Shown piece after piece: positions 9,036-18,819 of a stretch of 64,000 bases of DNA. Both the position numbers and the translations under genes were made by a program. The DNA comes from Borborobacter arsenicus. GTDB lineage: Bacteria > Pseudomonadota > Alphaproteobacteria > Rhizobiales > Rhizobiaceae. The notes below the pieces were generated by a model, which searched no databases, was not told the origin of the DNA, and saw only the letters and a list, made by a program, of their open reading frames with translations. The stretch covers positions 251,928 to 315,927 of the forward strand of contig NZ_ML133509.1 in the NCBI RefSeq assembly GCF_003934165.1. The letters run 5' to 3'. Positions within the stretch are counted from its first letter, which is position 1, and each line of letters begins with the position of its first letter.

Positions 9036-9377
9036 CTAATAGGAGCGCGGCGGCACGAAAAGACATACCGTCCTGCCGTCATTGGCACCGGCGACCGAAC
9101 ACCAATGGAAGGCCCCGTCCGGCGAGTTTCTCACGCGGCTGTCCCGATAGGCCAGCACTTCCCCGGTTCCGGCAATGACATAGCCTTCCGGCCGCTCGAT
9201 GATGGCCTTGGCCGGCACCTCGCGGCAATCGAACCCGGAGCAGCAGGCAAAGGGGTAACTCCAGCCTGATTTGGCGTCATGCGCGAAGGCCGGATGCCCC
9301 TGGAAAACAACAAAGATGAAGGATGATGCCAGCGCAGCGAAAGCGGCGCTGTAAAGGCGTTTTCGCAAGCAGAACAT
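9036..9377 (-). CDS. Secreted Cys-rich protein, unknown function
   Basis: 113 residues. A signal peptide is clear: KRLYSAAFAALASSFIFVVF with a cut near GHPAFA-HDA, giving a periplasmic or secreted mature chain of ~80 residues. It has five cysteines after the cut (FACCSGFDCREVP, HWCSVAG, VCLFVPP), suggesting disulfides. Proteins with HD-x-x-SGW-x-Y-P-x-x-CC and a terminal CLF-x-PP are frequent in rhizobia as conserved hypotheticals; no function is known to me. It lies downstream of the cupin gene (60-bp gap) on the same strand. Confidence 0.75.
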   Translation of the reverse strand: MFCLRKRLYSAAFAALASSFIFVVFQGHPAFAHDAKSGWSYPFACCSGFDCREVPAKAIIERPEGYVIAGTGEVLAYRDSRVRNSPDGAFHWCSVAGANDGRTVCLFVPPRSY

Positions 9378-9437
9378 AAAGCGTTCTCCAAGGTTAGCCC
9401 CCGAAGAAAAAAATGCGCCCGTTCGACTAACGCAACC

Positions 9438-9845
9438 TTAACTCTGATTGTTCCGGAACCACTCCACGATCGCTGGCATGCTGTCTTCAAAACCGCCTGG
9501 GACAAAGACATTCAGCAGTCCGGCGCGCGCTTCCGTCCGGTTTTCAAAGTCATGTATCACTCTCGCCGGAACCATGACGAACGAGCCAACCGGCGAATCA
9601 TACCAAGTATCTCCGACCAGTATACTGGGTTGGCCTTCAATAACAAAAAACAACTCGTCATTTTCGGCGTGAGAATGTGCGCCGGGACCTTTGGAGAGCG
9701 GTTCCAGCCACCATTCCGATACGGAGTAGCGGTCGCCTGCTTCCGGCCGGTCCACCTTGAAGACGGCACTCATCGTGCCACAGTCATATCCCCGGCCTTG
9801 CCGAAGGCCGAGGATGACCGCTTTGCGTTCCGTGGTGATTGTCAT
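9438..9845 (-). CDS. Small cupin-domain protein
   Basis: 135 residues, one cupin barrel. The first cupin motif is GAHSHAENDELFFVIEGQ (His, His, Glu at ~57-64) and the second PVGSFVMVPARVIHDFEN holds the third His, so a mononuclear metal site is likely. The start MTITTERK is preceded by GGGAG on the minus strand; 22 extra in-frame residues lack such a signal. The substrate is unknown; enzymes, sugar binders and regulators all use this fold. It is 84 bp downstream of prfB and may ride on that transcript. Confidence 0.82.
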   Translation of the reverse strand: MTITTERKAVILGLRQGRGYDCGTMSAVFKVDRPEAGDRYSVSEWWLEPLSKGPGAHSHAENDELFFVIEGQPSILVGDTWYDSPVGSFVMVPARVIHDFENRTEARAGLLNVFVPGGFEDSMPAIVEWFRNNQS

Positions 9846-9929
9846 GTCGGTCTCCCTGTTCGACCGAAACAACGCATCAGAACGATTTTGGTTTACGCCG
9901 TTGCCAGGCATCCTCCCTGCCCTGCCCGG

Positions 9930-11061
9930 TCAGTCGATATCGGCTATGGCCTCCGACCCGCCGCCCTGGATGCGCTGCGACAGCGAAGCTTCCATGAACT
10001 CGTCGAGATCGCCATCGAGCACGTCGTCGGGGCTGGTGTTTTCCACGCCTGTGCGCAGGTCCTTCACCAGTTGATAGGGCTGCAGCACATAGGAGCGTAT
10101 CTGATGGCCCCAGCCGATATCGGTCTTGGCCGCTTCGGTGGCATTGGCTTCCGCCTCGCGTCGTTTCAGCTCTTCCTCATAGAGGCGTGAGCGAAGCATT
10201 TCCCAGGCTTTCGCGCGGTTTTTGTGCTGAGAACGCTCGGCCTGGCAGGCAACTGCAATGCCGGTGGGAATGTGCGTGATGCGCACGGCCGAATCGGTGG
10301 TGTTGACGTGCTGCCCGCCGGCGCCTGACGACCGATATGTGTCGATGCGCACATCCGATTCGGCAATATCGATCTGGATCGAGTCGTCGATCACCGGATA
10401 GACCCAGACACTGGCAAAGGATGTGTGCCGGCGCGCATTGCTGTCATAGGGCGAGATGCGCACCAGTCTGTGAACACCCGATTCCGTCTTCAGCCAGCCA
10501 TAGGCATTATGGCCCTTGATCGACAGCGTCGCGGATTTGATACCGGCCTCTTCGCCGTCATGCACTTCCAGCACTTCGACCTTGAAGCGGCGGCGTTCGG
10601 CCCAGCGCGTATACATGCGCAGCAGCATGGACGCCCAATCCTGGCTTTCCGTGCCGCCCGCGCCTGCATGAACCTCGATATAGGTGTCGTTGGCATCGGC
10701 CTCGCCCGACAGCATGGTCTCGATCTGGCGTGCCTTGACCTCACCGGAGAGCGAACGGATCGCGGCCTCGGCCTCGGCGACGATATCGTTGTCGCCCTCT
10801 TCCTCGCCAAGTTCGATCAGGCCGATATTGTCTTCCAGTGCCTGCGAAAGCCCCTTGATCGCGTTGATGCCGTCATCAAGGCTTTGGCGCTCGCGCATCA
10901 GCTTCTGTGCTTCCTGCGGATCATTCCAGAGGCTGGCGTCCTCGGAACGCATATTCAGGTAATCAAGCCGTTTTAGTGCCTGATCCCAGTCAAAGATGCC
11001 TCCTCAGCAGGCTTATGGCCTGCTTGATTTCGTCGACAAGTCTTTCGGTTTCTGCGCGCAT
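9930..11061 (-). CDS. prfB: Peptide chain release factor 2, made by programmed +1 frameshift
   Basis: RF2 ends translation at UGA and UAA. The main frame (from 10991 down) carries the codon-recognition loop and the GGQ motif in [20 protein letters not shown]. The N-terminal 23 codons lie in another frame, starting ATG at 11061 ([20 protein letters not shown]) and running into CTT TGA C; an AGGAGG sits three bases before CTT. Slippage joins them to [18 protein letters not shown], giving ~376 residues, the normal RF2 size. Starting at the internal ATG (10952) would lose the family N-terminus. RF2 shortage favours shifting, so the gene self-regulates. Confidence 0.96.
10989..11004 (-). promoter_or_regulatory. 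prfB +1 frameshift signal
   Basis: The minus strand reads AGG AGG CAT CTT TGA C. This is the classic RF2 arrangement: a Shine-Dalgarno-like AGGAGG, a 3-base spacer, the slippery CTT codon, an in-frame TGA and a following C. The reading frame downstream is the only one that continues into RF2. Confidence 0.95.
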
Positions 11062-11089
11062 GGCAGGTTCTTTTTCCTATTTTCTGAGC

Positions 11090-11194
11090 CTGGAGCCGCG
11101 GACGCCCGGAAAAACCCGGGCTGCCGCTCTATCCGCTTATTTTACCGCATTTGTGCGGTGCCAGATGACACCACCTGGCTGCAAAATGCTCTGG
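11090..11194 (+). repeat. Dispersed hairpin repeat, family A, copy 2
   Basis: It runs from CTGGAGCCGCGG to TGCAAAATGCTCTGG. The proximal hairpin GCCCGG-AAAAAC-CCGGGC and the distal GCCAGATG-ACAC-CACCTGGC (one mismatch) match the fold of copies 1 and 3. It lies between ponA and prfB. Confidence 0.75.
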
Positions 11195-11251
11195 TTTGAG
11201 CCGGCGCCGGACCATAGGGAGGCGACCGCCCGCTGTAAAGGGAACAAGTGA

Positions 11252-13711
11252 TCAGTAGAGGCCGCCGCCGCCGCCCTCGATAATCGCCTTGTTTGCCTGT
11301 GGCGAGAGTTCCGCGCCATAGCCGCTGGTTCCGTCCTCGCCCATACCGATGACCCAATAGCTGTCGGCGGGGCCGGTGCCCGGCTTGAAAGCCTCGACGA
11401 AGGCGCCCGGCTCGCCGGCCTCGGCGCGCATGCCCGTCTTGCGGTTGATGGCGATGAGCTTCATGCCTTCAGGCACCTGGAAATCCACGATGGGCCGATC
11501 TTTCAGGGCCTCCGTCATAAATTCCTTGAAGATCGGCGCTGCAAGCCCGCCACCGGTCGATCCCTTGCCGAGTGGCGTCGGCTTGTCGTAGCCCATGTAA
11601 AGGCCGACGACGAGGTTCGGCGTATAGCCGATGAACCAGGCATCCTTTTCGTCATTGGTCGTTCCGGTCTTGCCGGCAAGCGGGCGTCCCAACTCCGCCA
11701 GCGTGGTGGCGGTGCCGCGCTGGACGACGCCCTCCATCATCGAGGTGATCTGATAGGCGGTCATCGGGTCCAGCACCTGCTCGGAATTGTCGACGAGTTC
11801 CGGTTCCGCCTGGTTTTCCCATTCGGTCGCCACACAGCCTTCGCAGCCGCGTTCGTCATGCTTGAACACCGTCTTGCCGTAGCGGTCCTGGATGCGGTCG
11901 ATCAGCGACGGCTTGATCTGCCTGCCGCCATTGGCCATCACCGAATAGGCCGAAACCATGCGCATGACCGTCGTTTCGCCCGAGCCCAGCGACATGGCAA
12001 TGTGCTGGGGCATCTTGTCGTAGACGCCGAAACGCTCGGCATATTCGGCCACCAGCTTCATGCCCATGTCATTGGCAAGCCGCACCGTCATCAGGTTGCG
12101 CGAGCGCTCGATGCCGGACCGCAGCGTCGAAGGGCCGGCAGCCTTGCCGTCATAATTCTTGGGCGACCAACTCGTCGTGCCGATATGGATGGTGATCGGC
12201 CCGTCCATGATGACGGAAGCCGGCGTATAGCCATTGTCCAGTGCCGCAGCGTAGACGAACGGCTTAAAGGCGGAACCGGGCTGGCGCAGCGCTTGGGTCG
12301 CCCGATTGAACTCCGAACCCGAATAGGAAAAACCACCGACCATTGCCAGAACGCGGCCGGTATGCGGGTCCATCGCCACGAGACCACCCGAGACGGCCGG
12401 CGGCTGGCGCAGCAGATAGCCGGACTCGCTGCCGCCCTTCTTTTCCACGAACACGACATCGCCCGGCTTCAGCACATCGGCCGGAGAATTCGCCTTCACG
12501 CGCTTGCCATCGACCATGTGGCGCATGGCAAAGCTCATGTCTTCCTTGGCAACCGTTCCGCGCTCGCGCTCCTCCACGATCGCGCCGGATGCCTGGCGCT
12601 TCGGCTTAAGGCCGATCTTGAGGCCGGCATCGGAGCTTTCCAGAACGACAGCCAGCGGCCATTCCGGCACGTCGTCGAGGTCCTTGACCTCGCTCAGCGC
12701 CGGCCCCCAGTCACCGGAGATATCGATGCTGGTCACCGGTCCGCGATAGCCGCGCAAAGTGTCGTATTTCACCAGGCCGTGCTGCATGGCCTTGCGGGCG
12801 ATGAGCTGGAGCTTTGGATCGAGCGTGGTGCGCACCGAAAGCCCGCCCTCATAGAGCGCGTTTTCGCCATAGCGCGAGATGATCTCGCGGCGCACCTCCT
12901 CGGTGAAATACTCACCGGCAAACAGGTAATTGCCATTGCGGCGCGGCGTGACGCCCAGCGGGCCTGCCTTGGCCTTCTCGCCTTCCTCGGGCGAGACATA
13001 GCCATTGGCGACCATCTGGTCGATCACCCAATTGCGCCGCTCGATCGCGCGATCGGTATGGCGGAACGGATGATAGTTGGACGGGCCTTTGGGGAGTGCT
13101 GCAAGATAGGCAGCCTCAGCCACCGTCAGTTCATTGACCGACTTGTCGAAATAGGTAAGTGCGGCGCCGGCGACCCCATAAGCGCCAAGACCGAAGAAGA
13201 TCTCGTTCACATAAAGTTCGAGGATCCGGTCCTTCGAATAGGCCTGCTCGATGCGGAAGGCCAGGATCATCTCGCGGATCTTGCGATCATAGGTCTGGCT
13301 GGAGGTCAGCAGAAAGTTCTTGGCCACCTGCTGGGTGATGGTCGACGCGCCGACCGGGCGGCGGCCTGATCCCATATTGCGAAAATTGGTGGCCACGGCG
13401 CGGAACAGGCCGGTGATGTCGATGCCGGGATGGTTATAGAAATTCTTGTCTTCCGCCGACAGGAAGGCCGCCTTGACCCGGTCGGGCACGGCCTGGATCG
13501 GAAGGAACAGGCGGCGTTCGCGCGCGAACTCACCCATCAGCGCGCCATCGGAAGCGTGAATCCTGGTCGTGACCGGGGGCTCGTAGCTCGCCAGCACTTC
13601 GTAATCGGGCAGATCCTTGGTCAGATGGCTGACATAGATGGCCGCGCCGGCTGCCACCAGAAGCGCCAGCATGGTGCCGATCCCGAAGAAATATCCGATT
13701 AGACGAATCAT
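11252..13711 (-). CDS. ponA: Penicillin-binding protein 1A, bifunctional class A
   Basis: 819 residues. It polymerises and cross-links peptidoglycan from the inner membrane. The order is an N-terminal membrane anchor (residues ~5-28), a transglycosylase domain with Glu87 in AEDKNFYNHPG and GASTITQQVAKN, an OB-like insert (~320-430), then the transpeptidase with SxxK (Ser480-AFK), SxN (Ser537-Arg-Asn) and KTG (Lys681). The tail is Gly/Pro rich and ends GGGGGLY. It is downstream of the amidase gene on the same strand, so a wall-synthesis pair is likely. Often called mrcA in other genomes. Confidence 0.96.
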   Translation of the reverse strand: MIRLIGYFFGIGTMLALLVAAGAAIYVSHLTKDLPDYEVLASYEPPVTTRIHASDGALMGEFARERRLFLPIQAVPDRVKAAFLSAEDKNFYNHPGIDITGLFRAVATNFRNMGSGRRPVGASTITQQVAKNFLLTSSQTYDRKIREMILAFRIEQAYSKDRILELYVNEIFFGLGAYGVAGAALTYFDKSVNELTVAEAAYLAALPKGPSNYHPFRHTDRAIERRNWVIDQMVANGYVSPEEGEKAKAGPLGVTPRRNGNYLFAGEYFTEEVRREIISRYGENALYEGGLSVRTTLDPKLQLIARKAMQHGLVKYDTLRGYRGPVTSIDISGDWGPALSEVKDLDDVPEWPLAVVLESSDAGLKIGLKPKRQASGAIVEERERGTVAKEDMSFAMRHMVDGKRVKANSPADVLKPGDVVFVEKKGGSESGYLLRQPPAVSGGLVAMDPHTGRVLAMVGGFSYSGSEFNRATQALRQPGSAFKPFVYAAALDNGYTPASVIMDGPITIHIGTTSWSPKNYDGKAAGPSTLRSGIERSRNLMTVRLANDMGMKLVAEYAERFGVYDKMPQHIAMSLGSGETTVMRMVSAYSVMANGGRQIKPSLIDRIQDRYGKTVFKHDERGCEGCVATEWENQAEPELVDNSEQVLDPMTAYQITSMMEGVVQRGTATTLAELGRPLAGKTGTTNDEKDAWFIGYTPNLVVGLYMGYDKPTPLGKGSTGGGLAAPIFKEFMTEALKDRPIVDFQVPEGMKLIAINRKTGMRAEAGEPGAFVEAFKPGTGPADSYWVIGMGEDGTSGYGAELSPQANKAIIEGGGGGLY

Positions 13712-13932
13712 GCCCGCTCCAGTCCGTGGTCCGGGAAGTCCTCAGCAAAAAAGATGCCGGCCGCAAGGCGCTGAAGCCAACCCGTTCCCCTTATAGTCAA
13801 GCCATGTCGTCTTCATGTGGATAAAATGCGGCAGCCGGCTCCCACCTTAACGATTATTCGCCTTTCGACGATCAACTGTGGTGTGCACGCAACGCCCGAC
13901 GCAACCAGCGGCCTGCGACATGGCAGCAGGCA

Positions 13933-15174
13933 TCATCCGCCGGTCGCCATTTTTGCGGCGGCAAAGGAAGCGACCGCATCGGCAATGCTTTGCGCAGCCT
14001 TGCCGCGCCAGTTCGCATCCCGCAACTGTTCCTCATCCTCCGGATTCGACAAATAGCCGAGCTCCAGCAACACCGAAGGCACGTCCGGCGCCCTTAGCAC
14101 CCGGAAGCCTGCATAACGGTGCGGATTGTTGATGAGACCGATCGTGTCTGACAATTCGGAAAGCAGGGAACGGGCGAAATTCATCGAGAAGCCATGCGTC
14201 TCGCGCTTGATCAACTCGATCAATATGTCGGCGACTTCCTGGTTTTCGTCCTCGATCTTGATGCCGGCAAGCTGGTCGGAAAGGTTCTCGCGGTCGGCCA
14301 GCGCCTGCGCCTCGGCATCAGAGGCCCTGTCAGAAACCGTATAGACCGTGGCACCGCGAATACCCTTGAGGCGGATCGTGTCGGCATGGATGGAGATGAA
14401 CAGATCGGCTTCGTGCTGGCGCGCGATCCGCACCCTTTCGTCCAGCCTCAGGAAATCATCCTTTTCGCGCGTCATATAGACGTCGTAATTGCCACTTTCG
14501 CCGAGCTTGGCGCGCAATTCCAGCGCAAAAGCCAGGGTGATCGATTTTTCCACCGTGCCGTTCAGCCCTTCGGCGCCACCGTCGATGCCGCCATGGCCAG
14601 GATCGATGACAATGGTGAAGCGCTTGTTGGCGCGCGCGACGGCCTGGCTGATCCGATCGGCCTTCGGGGTCGTCTCGGTCGAACCCGTGGTCTGCGACTG
14701 GACGGAAAGGGCTTCCTCGAACTGACGTTCGGAACCCGCGACGATATCGGCCACCAGCCGATAGCCGGGTGAATTCTCGTTCTCCAGCACGTCGAGCTTT
14801 TCGACCGTGAACGGCCCCTTGGAGGTCAGGATCAGCCGCGACTCGCCCTCGCCCAATTGCCCGTAGCGTACGCTTTTGACCAGACCGCGCGCCTTGAGAT
14901 CCTTTGCATCGATCGAGAATTTGGTCTCAGGAAGATCGATCACCAGACGGTGGGGACCGCGCAGCAGGAACCATTTTGGCTCCGGCTCCTGGTCGAAATT
15001 CAGGACAATGCGCATGCGGGTCGCATCGCCCGCCATCTTGTAGTCATGCGCTTCCAGCATTGCGCCGGCGCTGGCCTGAAGGGACAATCCGATCATCGCG
15101 CAAAGCAAGGCGAACAGGAACACGCCTGCACGGCCCGGAAACACGCCAATCCGCTTTGCATAAGCAAGATTCAT
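13933..15174 (-). CDS. amiC: N-acetylmuramoyl-L-alanine amidase, AmiC type
   Basis: 413 residues with an export signal (residues ~10-40). An AMIN domain (~45-150; LRGPHRLVIDLPETKF) targets the septum or wall, and an Amidase_3 zinc domain follows: VIDPGHGGIDGGAEG (His, then Glu), SITLAFALELRAKL and ADLFISIHAD with the second His. It splits the peptide stem from muramic acid during daughter-cell separation. The start MNLAYAKRIG precedes the signal peptide directly; the longer frame adds only 16 charged residues. It lies 221 bp upstream of ponA. Confidence 0.93.
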   Translation of the reverse strand: MNLAYAKRIGVFPGRAGVFLFALLCAMIGLSLQASAGAMLEAHDYKMAGDATRMRIVLNFDQEPEPKWFLLRGPHRLVIDLPETKFSIDAKDLKARGLVKSVRYGQLGEGESRLILTSKGPFTVEKLDVLENENSPGYRLVADIVAGSERQFEEALSVQSQTTGSTETTPKADRISQAVARANKRFTIVIDPGHGGIDGGAEGLNGTVEKSITLAFALELRAKLGESGNYDVYMTREKDDFLRLDERVRIARQHEADLFISIHADTIRLKGIRGATVYTVSDRASDAEAQALADRENLSDQLAGIKIEDENQEVADILIELIKRETHGFSMNFARSLLSELSDTIGLINNPHRYAGFRVLRAPDVPSVLLELGYLSNPEDEEQLRDANWRGKAAQSIADAVASFAAAKMATGG

Positions 15175-15827
15175 TTCCGCCGCCCTACGCACATCCCAAC
15201 TCACCCGCGCCCGCCTTCTCAAGGCCGGTTAGGCCTGGATTTGGATTAACGACCGGTATCGGAATAAGGTTAACCAAGTCTTTTTTTAAGGTGCTTCGGA
15301 CCACCTCCCCCGCTTCCGCACAGCTTTTCGCCGGCATCTGAATCAGGGTTGCGTTGAACCCCGGCAAATCATAAAAGCGATGCTGGGCCACCGCAATGCC
15401 CGCAACCTCCTCGCCGGCCTGCCCGCAGCGGTTCAGCAAGCGACGGAAAAGACGGCTTCATTCCCGGTCGTGGCGAAGGTGCTAAGGTGGCCGCGACGGA
15501 TTTCGCCAGGATTTTCAGTGACGTGGAAATTCTGACGCGAGGAAAACGGCCGGAACGACAATTCCGCGCCGGCTCTTTAAGAGCAAAAAGCTGGTCCGGG
15601 TTTTCCGGGCTTTGGTTCAATGGGTCCGCACGTTAACGCGATGGCTTCAAGCGCAATCATGGAAACCGCAGATGACCGCGCCACTCTGGCAGCGGGCGGC
15701 TTGTCCATGGTGCTTCGGCAGCGAATGGCGGGCCTTCAAGTGTCCGGATCGCCCATTTCACCTGATCCAAGGCAGCGTCCCGCGCTGCGCGGATCATGGA
15801 TGGCGGCGGACGGCAGGATAAAAGATA
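15175..15827. other. 653-bp intergenic region between amiC and rne; likely long rne leader
   Basis: The amiC and rne genes diverge from this region and no plausible ORF is present. It holds TTAAC motifs and a seven-T run near 15280, and GC-rich segments capable of pairing between ~15480 and 15800. In E. coli the RNase E mRNA has a long autoregulatory 5' leader; the size here would allow one, but no sequence match to that leader is claimed. Confidence 0.45.
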
Positions 15828-18764
15828 ATGCCCAACAAGATGCTGATAGACGCCTCCCACCCGGAGGAGACACGGGTTGTCGTCGTACGCGGTAACCGCA
15901 TCGAAGAATTCGACTTTGAATCACAGGACAAGAAACAGCTCAAAGGAAACATCTATCTCGCCCGCGTAACCCGCGTCGAACCTTCACTCCAGGCTGCCTT
16001 TGTCGAATATGGCGGAAACCGGCACGGTTTCCTCGCCTTCAGCGAAATTCATCCCGACTACTACCAGATTCCGGTTGCCGACCGGCAGGCGCTGTTGCGC
16101 GCCGAAGCCGAAGAGGCCGAGGAAGACCACGACGACGATGACGACAATGGCGAGGAACGCCAGGAGCGCAACCGCGGACGGCGCCGGCGGCGCGGCGGCA
16201 GGAATCGCAGCCAGGGCGGCGAGGACGGCAGCCAGGCAAGCGCTTCCGATGACGATAGCGGCGAAGACGGCAATGGCGATGAAGACGCCGCTGTTCATGC
16301 GCAGGGCAATGAAGACTTGCCCGCCGAAGAGGGCTCGGACGCCGCCGAAGGCGAGACCGACGATGTAGCGCCTGAGGAAGACGGCGGCCCGGCCACGATG
16401 GCTGCGGCGGCGCAGGCCGATGTCGTTTCCGAGGAGATCGAGCCGGCTCAGGCGAATGACGACGCCCCCTCATCCGACGAGGATCGCGGCAATATCGAGG
16501 AGATTTCGTCTCATCACCACGACGAGCACGGGATCGAGTCCGTCGGCGCGGAAGATGCGCTTGAGGAAGTGCGCCGGCCGCGCAAGACGCCACGCCGTCA
16601 CTACAAGATCCAGGAAGTCATCAAGCGGCGCCAGATCCTGCTGGTGCAGGTGGTCAAGGAAGAACGCGGCAACAAGGGCGCTGCGCTGACGACCTATCTG
16701 TCGCTGGCCGGCCGCTATTCGGTGCTGATGCCCAACACGGCGCGCGGCGGCGGCATTTCGCGCAAGATAACCAATGCGCAGGACCGCAAGCGCCTGAAGG
16801 AGGTCGTACAGGAGCTCGAAGTGCCGCAGGGCATGGGCGTCATCCTGCGCACCGCCGGCGAAAGCCGCACCAAGGCCGAGATCAAGCGCGACTACGAATA
16901 TCTGATGCGCCTGTGGGAAACGGTCCGCAGCCTCACCCTTGAATCCATCGCGCCTGCCCTGGTCTATGAGGAGGGCAGCCTGATCAAACGATCGGTGCGC
17001 GACCTCTACAACAAGGACATCGACGAGATTCTCGTCTCCGGCGAGGACGGCTACCGCGAAGCCAAGGACTTCATGCGGATGCTGATGCCGAGCCACGCCA
17101 AGGTGGTGCAGCCTTATCGCGAATCGACACCGATATTCGTGCGCTACGGCATCGAGGCCCAGCTCGACCGCATGCTGCAGCCGCAGGTGACGCTGAAATC
17201 CGGCGGCTACATCATCATCAACCAGACCGAGGCGCTGGTTGCCATCGACGTCAACTCGGGACGCTCCACCAAGGAACATTCGATCGAGGAAACCGCACTC
17301 CACACCAATCTGGAAGCGGCGGAGGAAGTTGCCCGCCACCTGAGGCTGCGCGACCTCGCCGGCCTGATCGTCATCGACTTCATCGACATGGAGGAGAACC
17401 GCAACAACCGTGCGGTGGAAAAGAAGCTCAAGGATTGCCTGAAGAACGACCGCGCCCGCATCCAGGTCGGCCGGATATCGCATTTCGGGCTGATGGAGAT
17501 GTCGCGCCAGCGCATTCGTTCCAGCGTGCTCGAATCCACGATGAAGCCCTGCCCGCATTGCAACGGCACCGGGCATCTGCGTTCCGATTCTTCCGTGGCC
17601 CTTCTGGTCGTGCGCGCCATCGAGGAATTCCTACTCAAGGATTCGCGCCACCACATCACGGTGCGGACCCCTGTCTCGACCGCGCTCTACGTGCTCAACC
17701 ACAAGCGCAGCACGCTGATCGAACTCGAACAGCGCTTCGGCCTGACCATCAATATGGAGCCGGACGAAACCGTCGGGTCGCAGCATTATGCGATCAGCCG
17801 CGGTGCGGTGGTGGAAAAGCCACTTGTCACCGCAGTGGCGCAGATCGCCCCGGCCTATATCGAGCCGGAAGAGCCGGAAGACATCATTGTCGAGGACGAG
17901 GAAGCCGAAGAAGCACAGGCCGCGCATGCCGACAAGGCAGAGGACGGCGAACAGCGCGACCGCAAGCGGCGCAAGCGGCGCCGGCGGCGCGGCGGCAAGG
18001 ACCGCGAGCGCGAGCATGTAGCATCTGCTCAGGATGAAGCGGCGACAGAATCGGTCGCCGGCGAGAGCAGCGAGCTTGAGTCTGGCGATGGCGAGGCTGC
18101 GGAAGCCGGCGCGGGAGAAAAAGCCGACATAGCGGCCGACAGCGAGGGTGAGGAAACCGAGCGCAAGAAACGGCGCCGGGGCAAACGCGGCGGAAAGCGC
18201 AACCGCAAGGAGGATGGCGACGCCGCCCAAGCTGAGGATGGAGCGCAAGACATCGCTGCCGAAGCAGACGGTGCGGCCGAGCCGCTCGACGCCGTAGCCG
18301 AGCCCTCACAGGACGAGCCTGCTCCATCGCCGGAAGAACCCGCTGAGGCAGCCCCGGCACCGGAACAACCCGCTCAGCCAGTGTCCGTTGAAGAAACGGC
18401 GGTGGCGGAAAAGCCCAAGCGCGCCCCGCGCCGGACCTCCAAGGCCAAGAAGGCCGAGGCGGAGGCAGTCGCGGCAGAGGCTGAAGCCGCTCCTGTCGAA
18501 GCCGAAAGCGAAGCGACCGAAGCGCCGGCCGAGAAGAAGCCGGCCAAGCCGCGCGCCTCGCGTCGCAAGCCCAAGGAGCCGGCGGTTGAAGTCGCCGCCG
18601 CGCCGGTCGAGCCTGCTGCCGCTCCTGTAGAACCTGCCACGGTGCAGGCGCAGAACAATAATGCGGATGAACCGGCGGTGCCCGAAAAGGCCGAAGAGCT
18701 GGAAGTCGAAGCCGAGCCGAAGCCGAAAAAGGCCGGCTGGTGGCAGCGCAAGAGCTTCTTCTGA
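15828..18764 (+). CDS. rne: Ribonuclease E
   Basis: 978 residues. This endonuclease starts mRNA decay and processes rRNA and tRNA precursors. The S1 domain begins at residue ~37 but is split by a ~160-residue acidic insert (~90-250), as in other alphaproteobacterial RNase E proteins. Then come the RNase H-like and DNase I-like parts: catalytic Asp near 474 (VAIDVNSGRST) and near 517 (VIDFIDM), and the zinc-link CPHC (~575-578). The C-terminal ~280 residues are low-complexity Arg-rich and Ala/Glu/Pro-rich scaffold, probably for degradosome partners and RNA. The ATG follows an A-rich stretch. Confidence 0.96.
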   Translation: MPNKMLIDASHPEETRVVVVRGNRIEEFDFESQDKKQLKGNIYLARVTRVEPSLQAAFVEYGGNRHGFLAFSEIHPDYYQIPVADRQALLRAEAEEAEEDHDDDDDNGEERQERNRGRRRRRGGRNRSQGGEDGSQASASDDDSGEDGNGDEDAAVHAQGNEDLPAEEGSDAAEGETDDVAPEEDGGPATMAAAAQADVVSEEIEPAQANDDAPSSDEDRGNIEEISSHHHDEHGIESVGAEDALEEVRRPRKTPRRHYKIQEVIKRRQILLVQVVKEERGNKGAALTTYLSLAGRYSVLMPNTARGGGISRKITNAQDRKRLKEVVQELEVPQGMGVILRTAGESRTKAEIKRDYEYLMRLWETVRSLTLESIAPALVYEEGSLIKRSVRDLYNKDIDEILVSGEDGYREAKDFMRMLMPSHAKVVQPYRESTPIFVRYGIEAQLDRMLQPQVTLKSGGYIIINQTEALVAIDVNSGRSTKEHSIEETALHTNLEAAEEVARHLRLRDLAGLIVIDFIDMEENRNNRAVEKKLKDCLKNDRARIQVGRISHFGLMEMSRQRIRSSVLESTMKPCPHCNGTGHLRSDSSVALLVVRAIEEFLLKDSRHHITVRTPVSTALYVLNHKRSTLIELEQRFGLTINMEPDETVGSQHYAISRGAVVEKPLVTAVAQIAPAYIEPEEPEDIIVEDEEAEEAQAAHADKAEDGEQRDRKRRKRRRRRGGKDREREHVASAQDEAATESVAGESSELESGDGEAAEAGAGEKADIAADSEGEETERKKRRRGKRGGKRNRKEDGDAAQAEDGAQDIAAEADGAAEPLDAVAEPSQDEPAPSPEEPAEAAPAPEQPAQPVSVEETAVAEKPKRAPRRTSKAKKAEAEAVAAEAEAAPVEAESEATEAPAEKKPAKPRASRRKPKEPAVEVAAAPVEPAAAPVEPATVQAQNNNADEPAVPEKAEELEVEAEPKPKKAGWWQRKSFF

Positions 18765-18787
18765 GCTTGATTCAGCCCCGACTATCC

Positions 18788-18819
18788 AAAAATCCCGCGC
18801 AGCTCGCGCGGGATTTTTT
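18788..18819 (+). terminator. Rho-independent terminator of rne
   Basis: A 10-bp stem AATCCCGCGC / GCGCGGGATT with a 5-base loop, followed by a T run, starts 23 bases after the rne stop. Confidence 0.92.

Noticed and set aside
8352-9269. 305-codon open frame on the plus strand spanning the hppA 5' end, a palindrome and the Cys-rich gene
   Set aside because: It crosses the start of hppA and a repeat and has no domain; an accidental frame.
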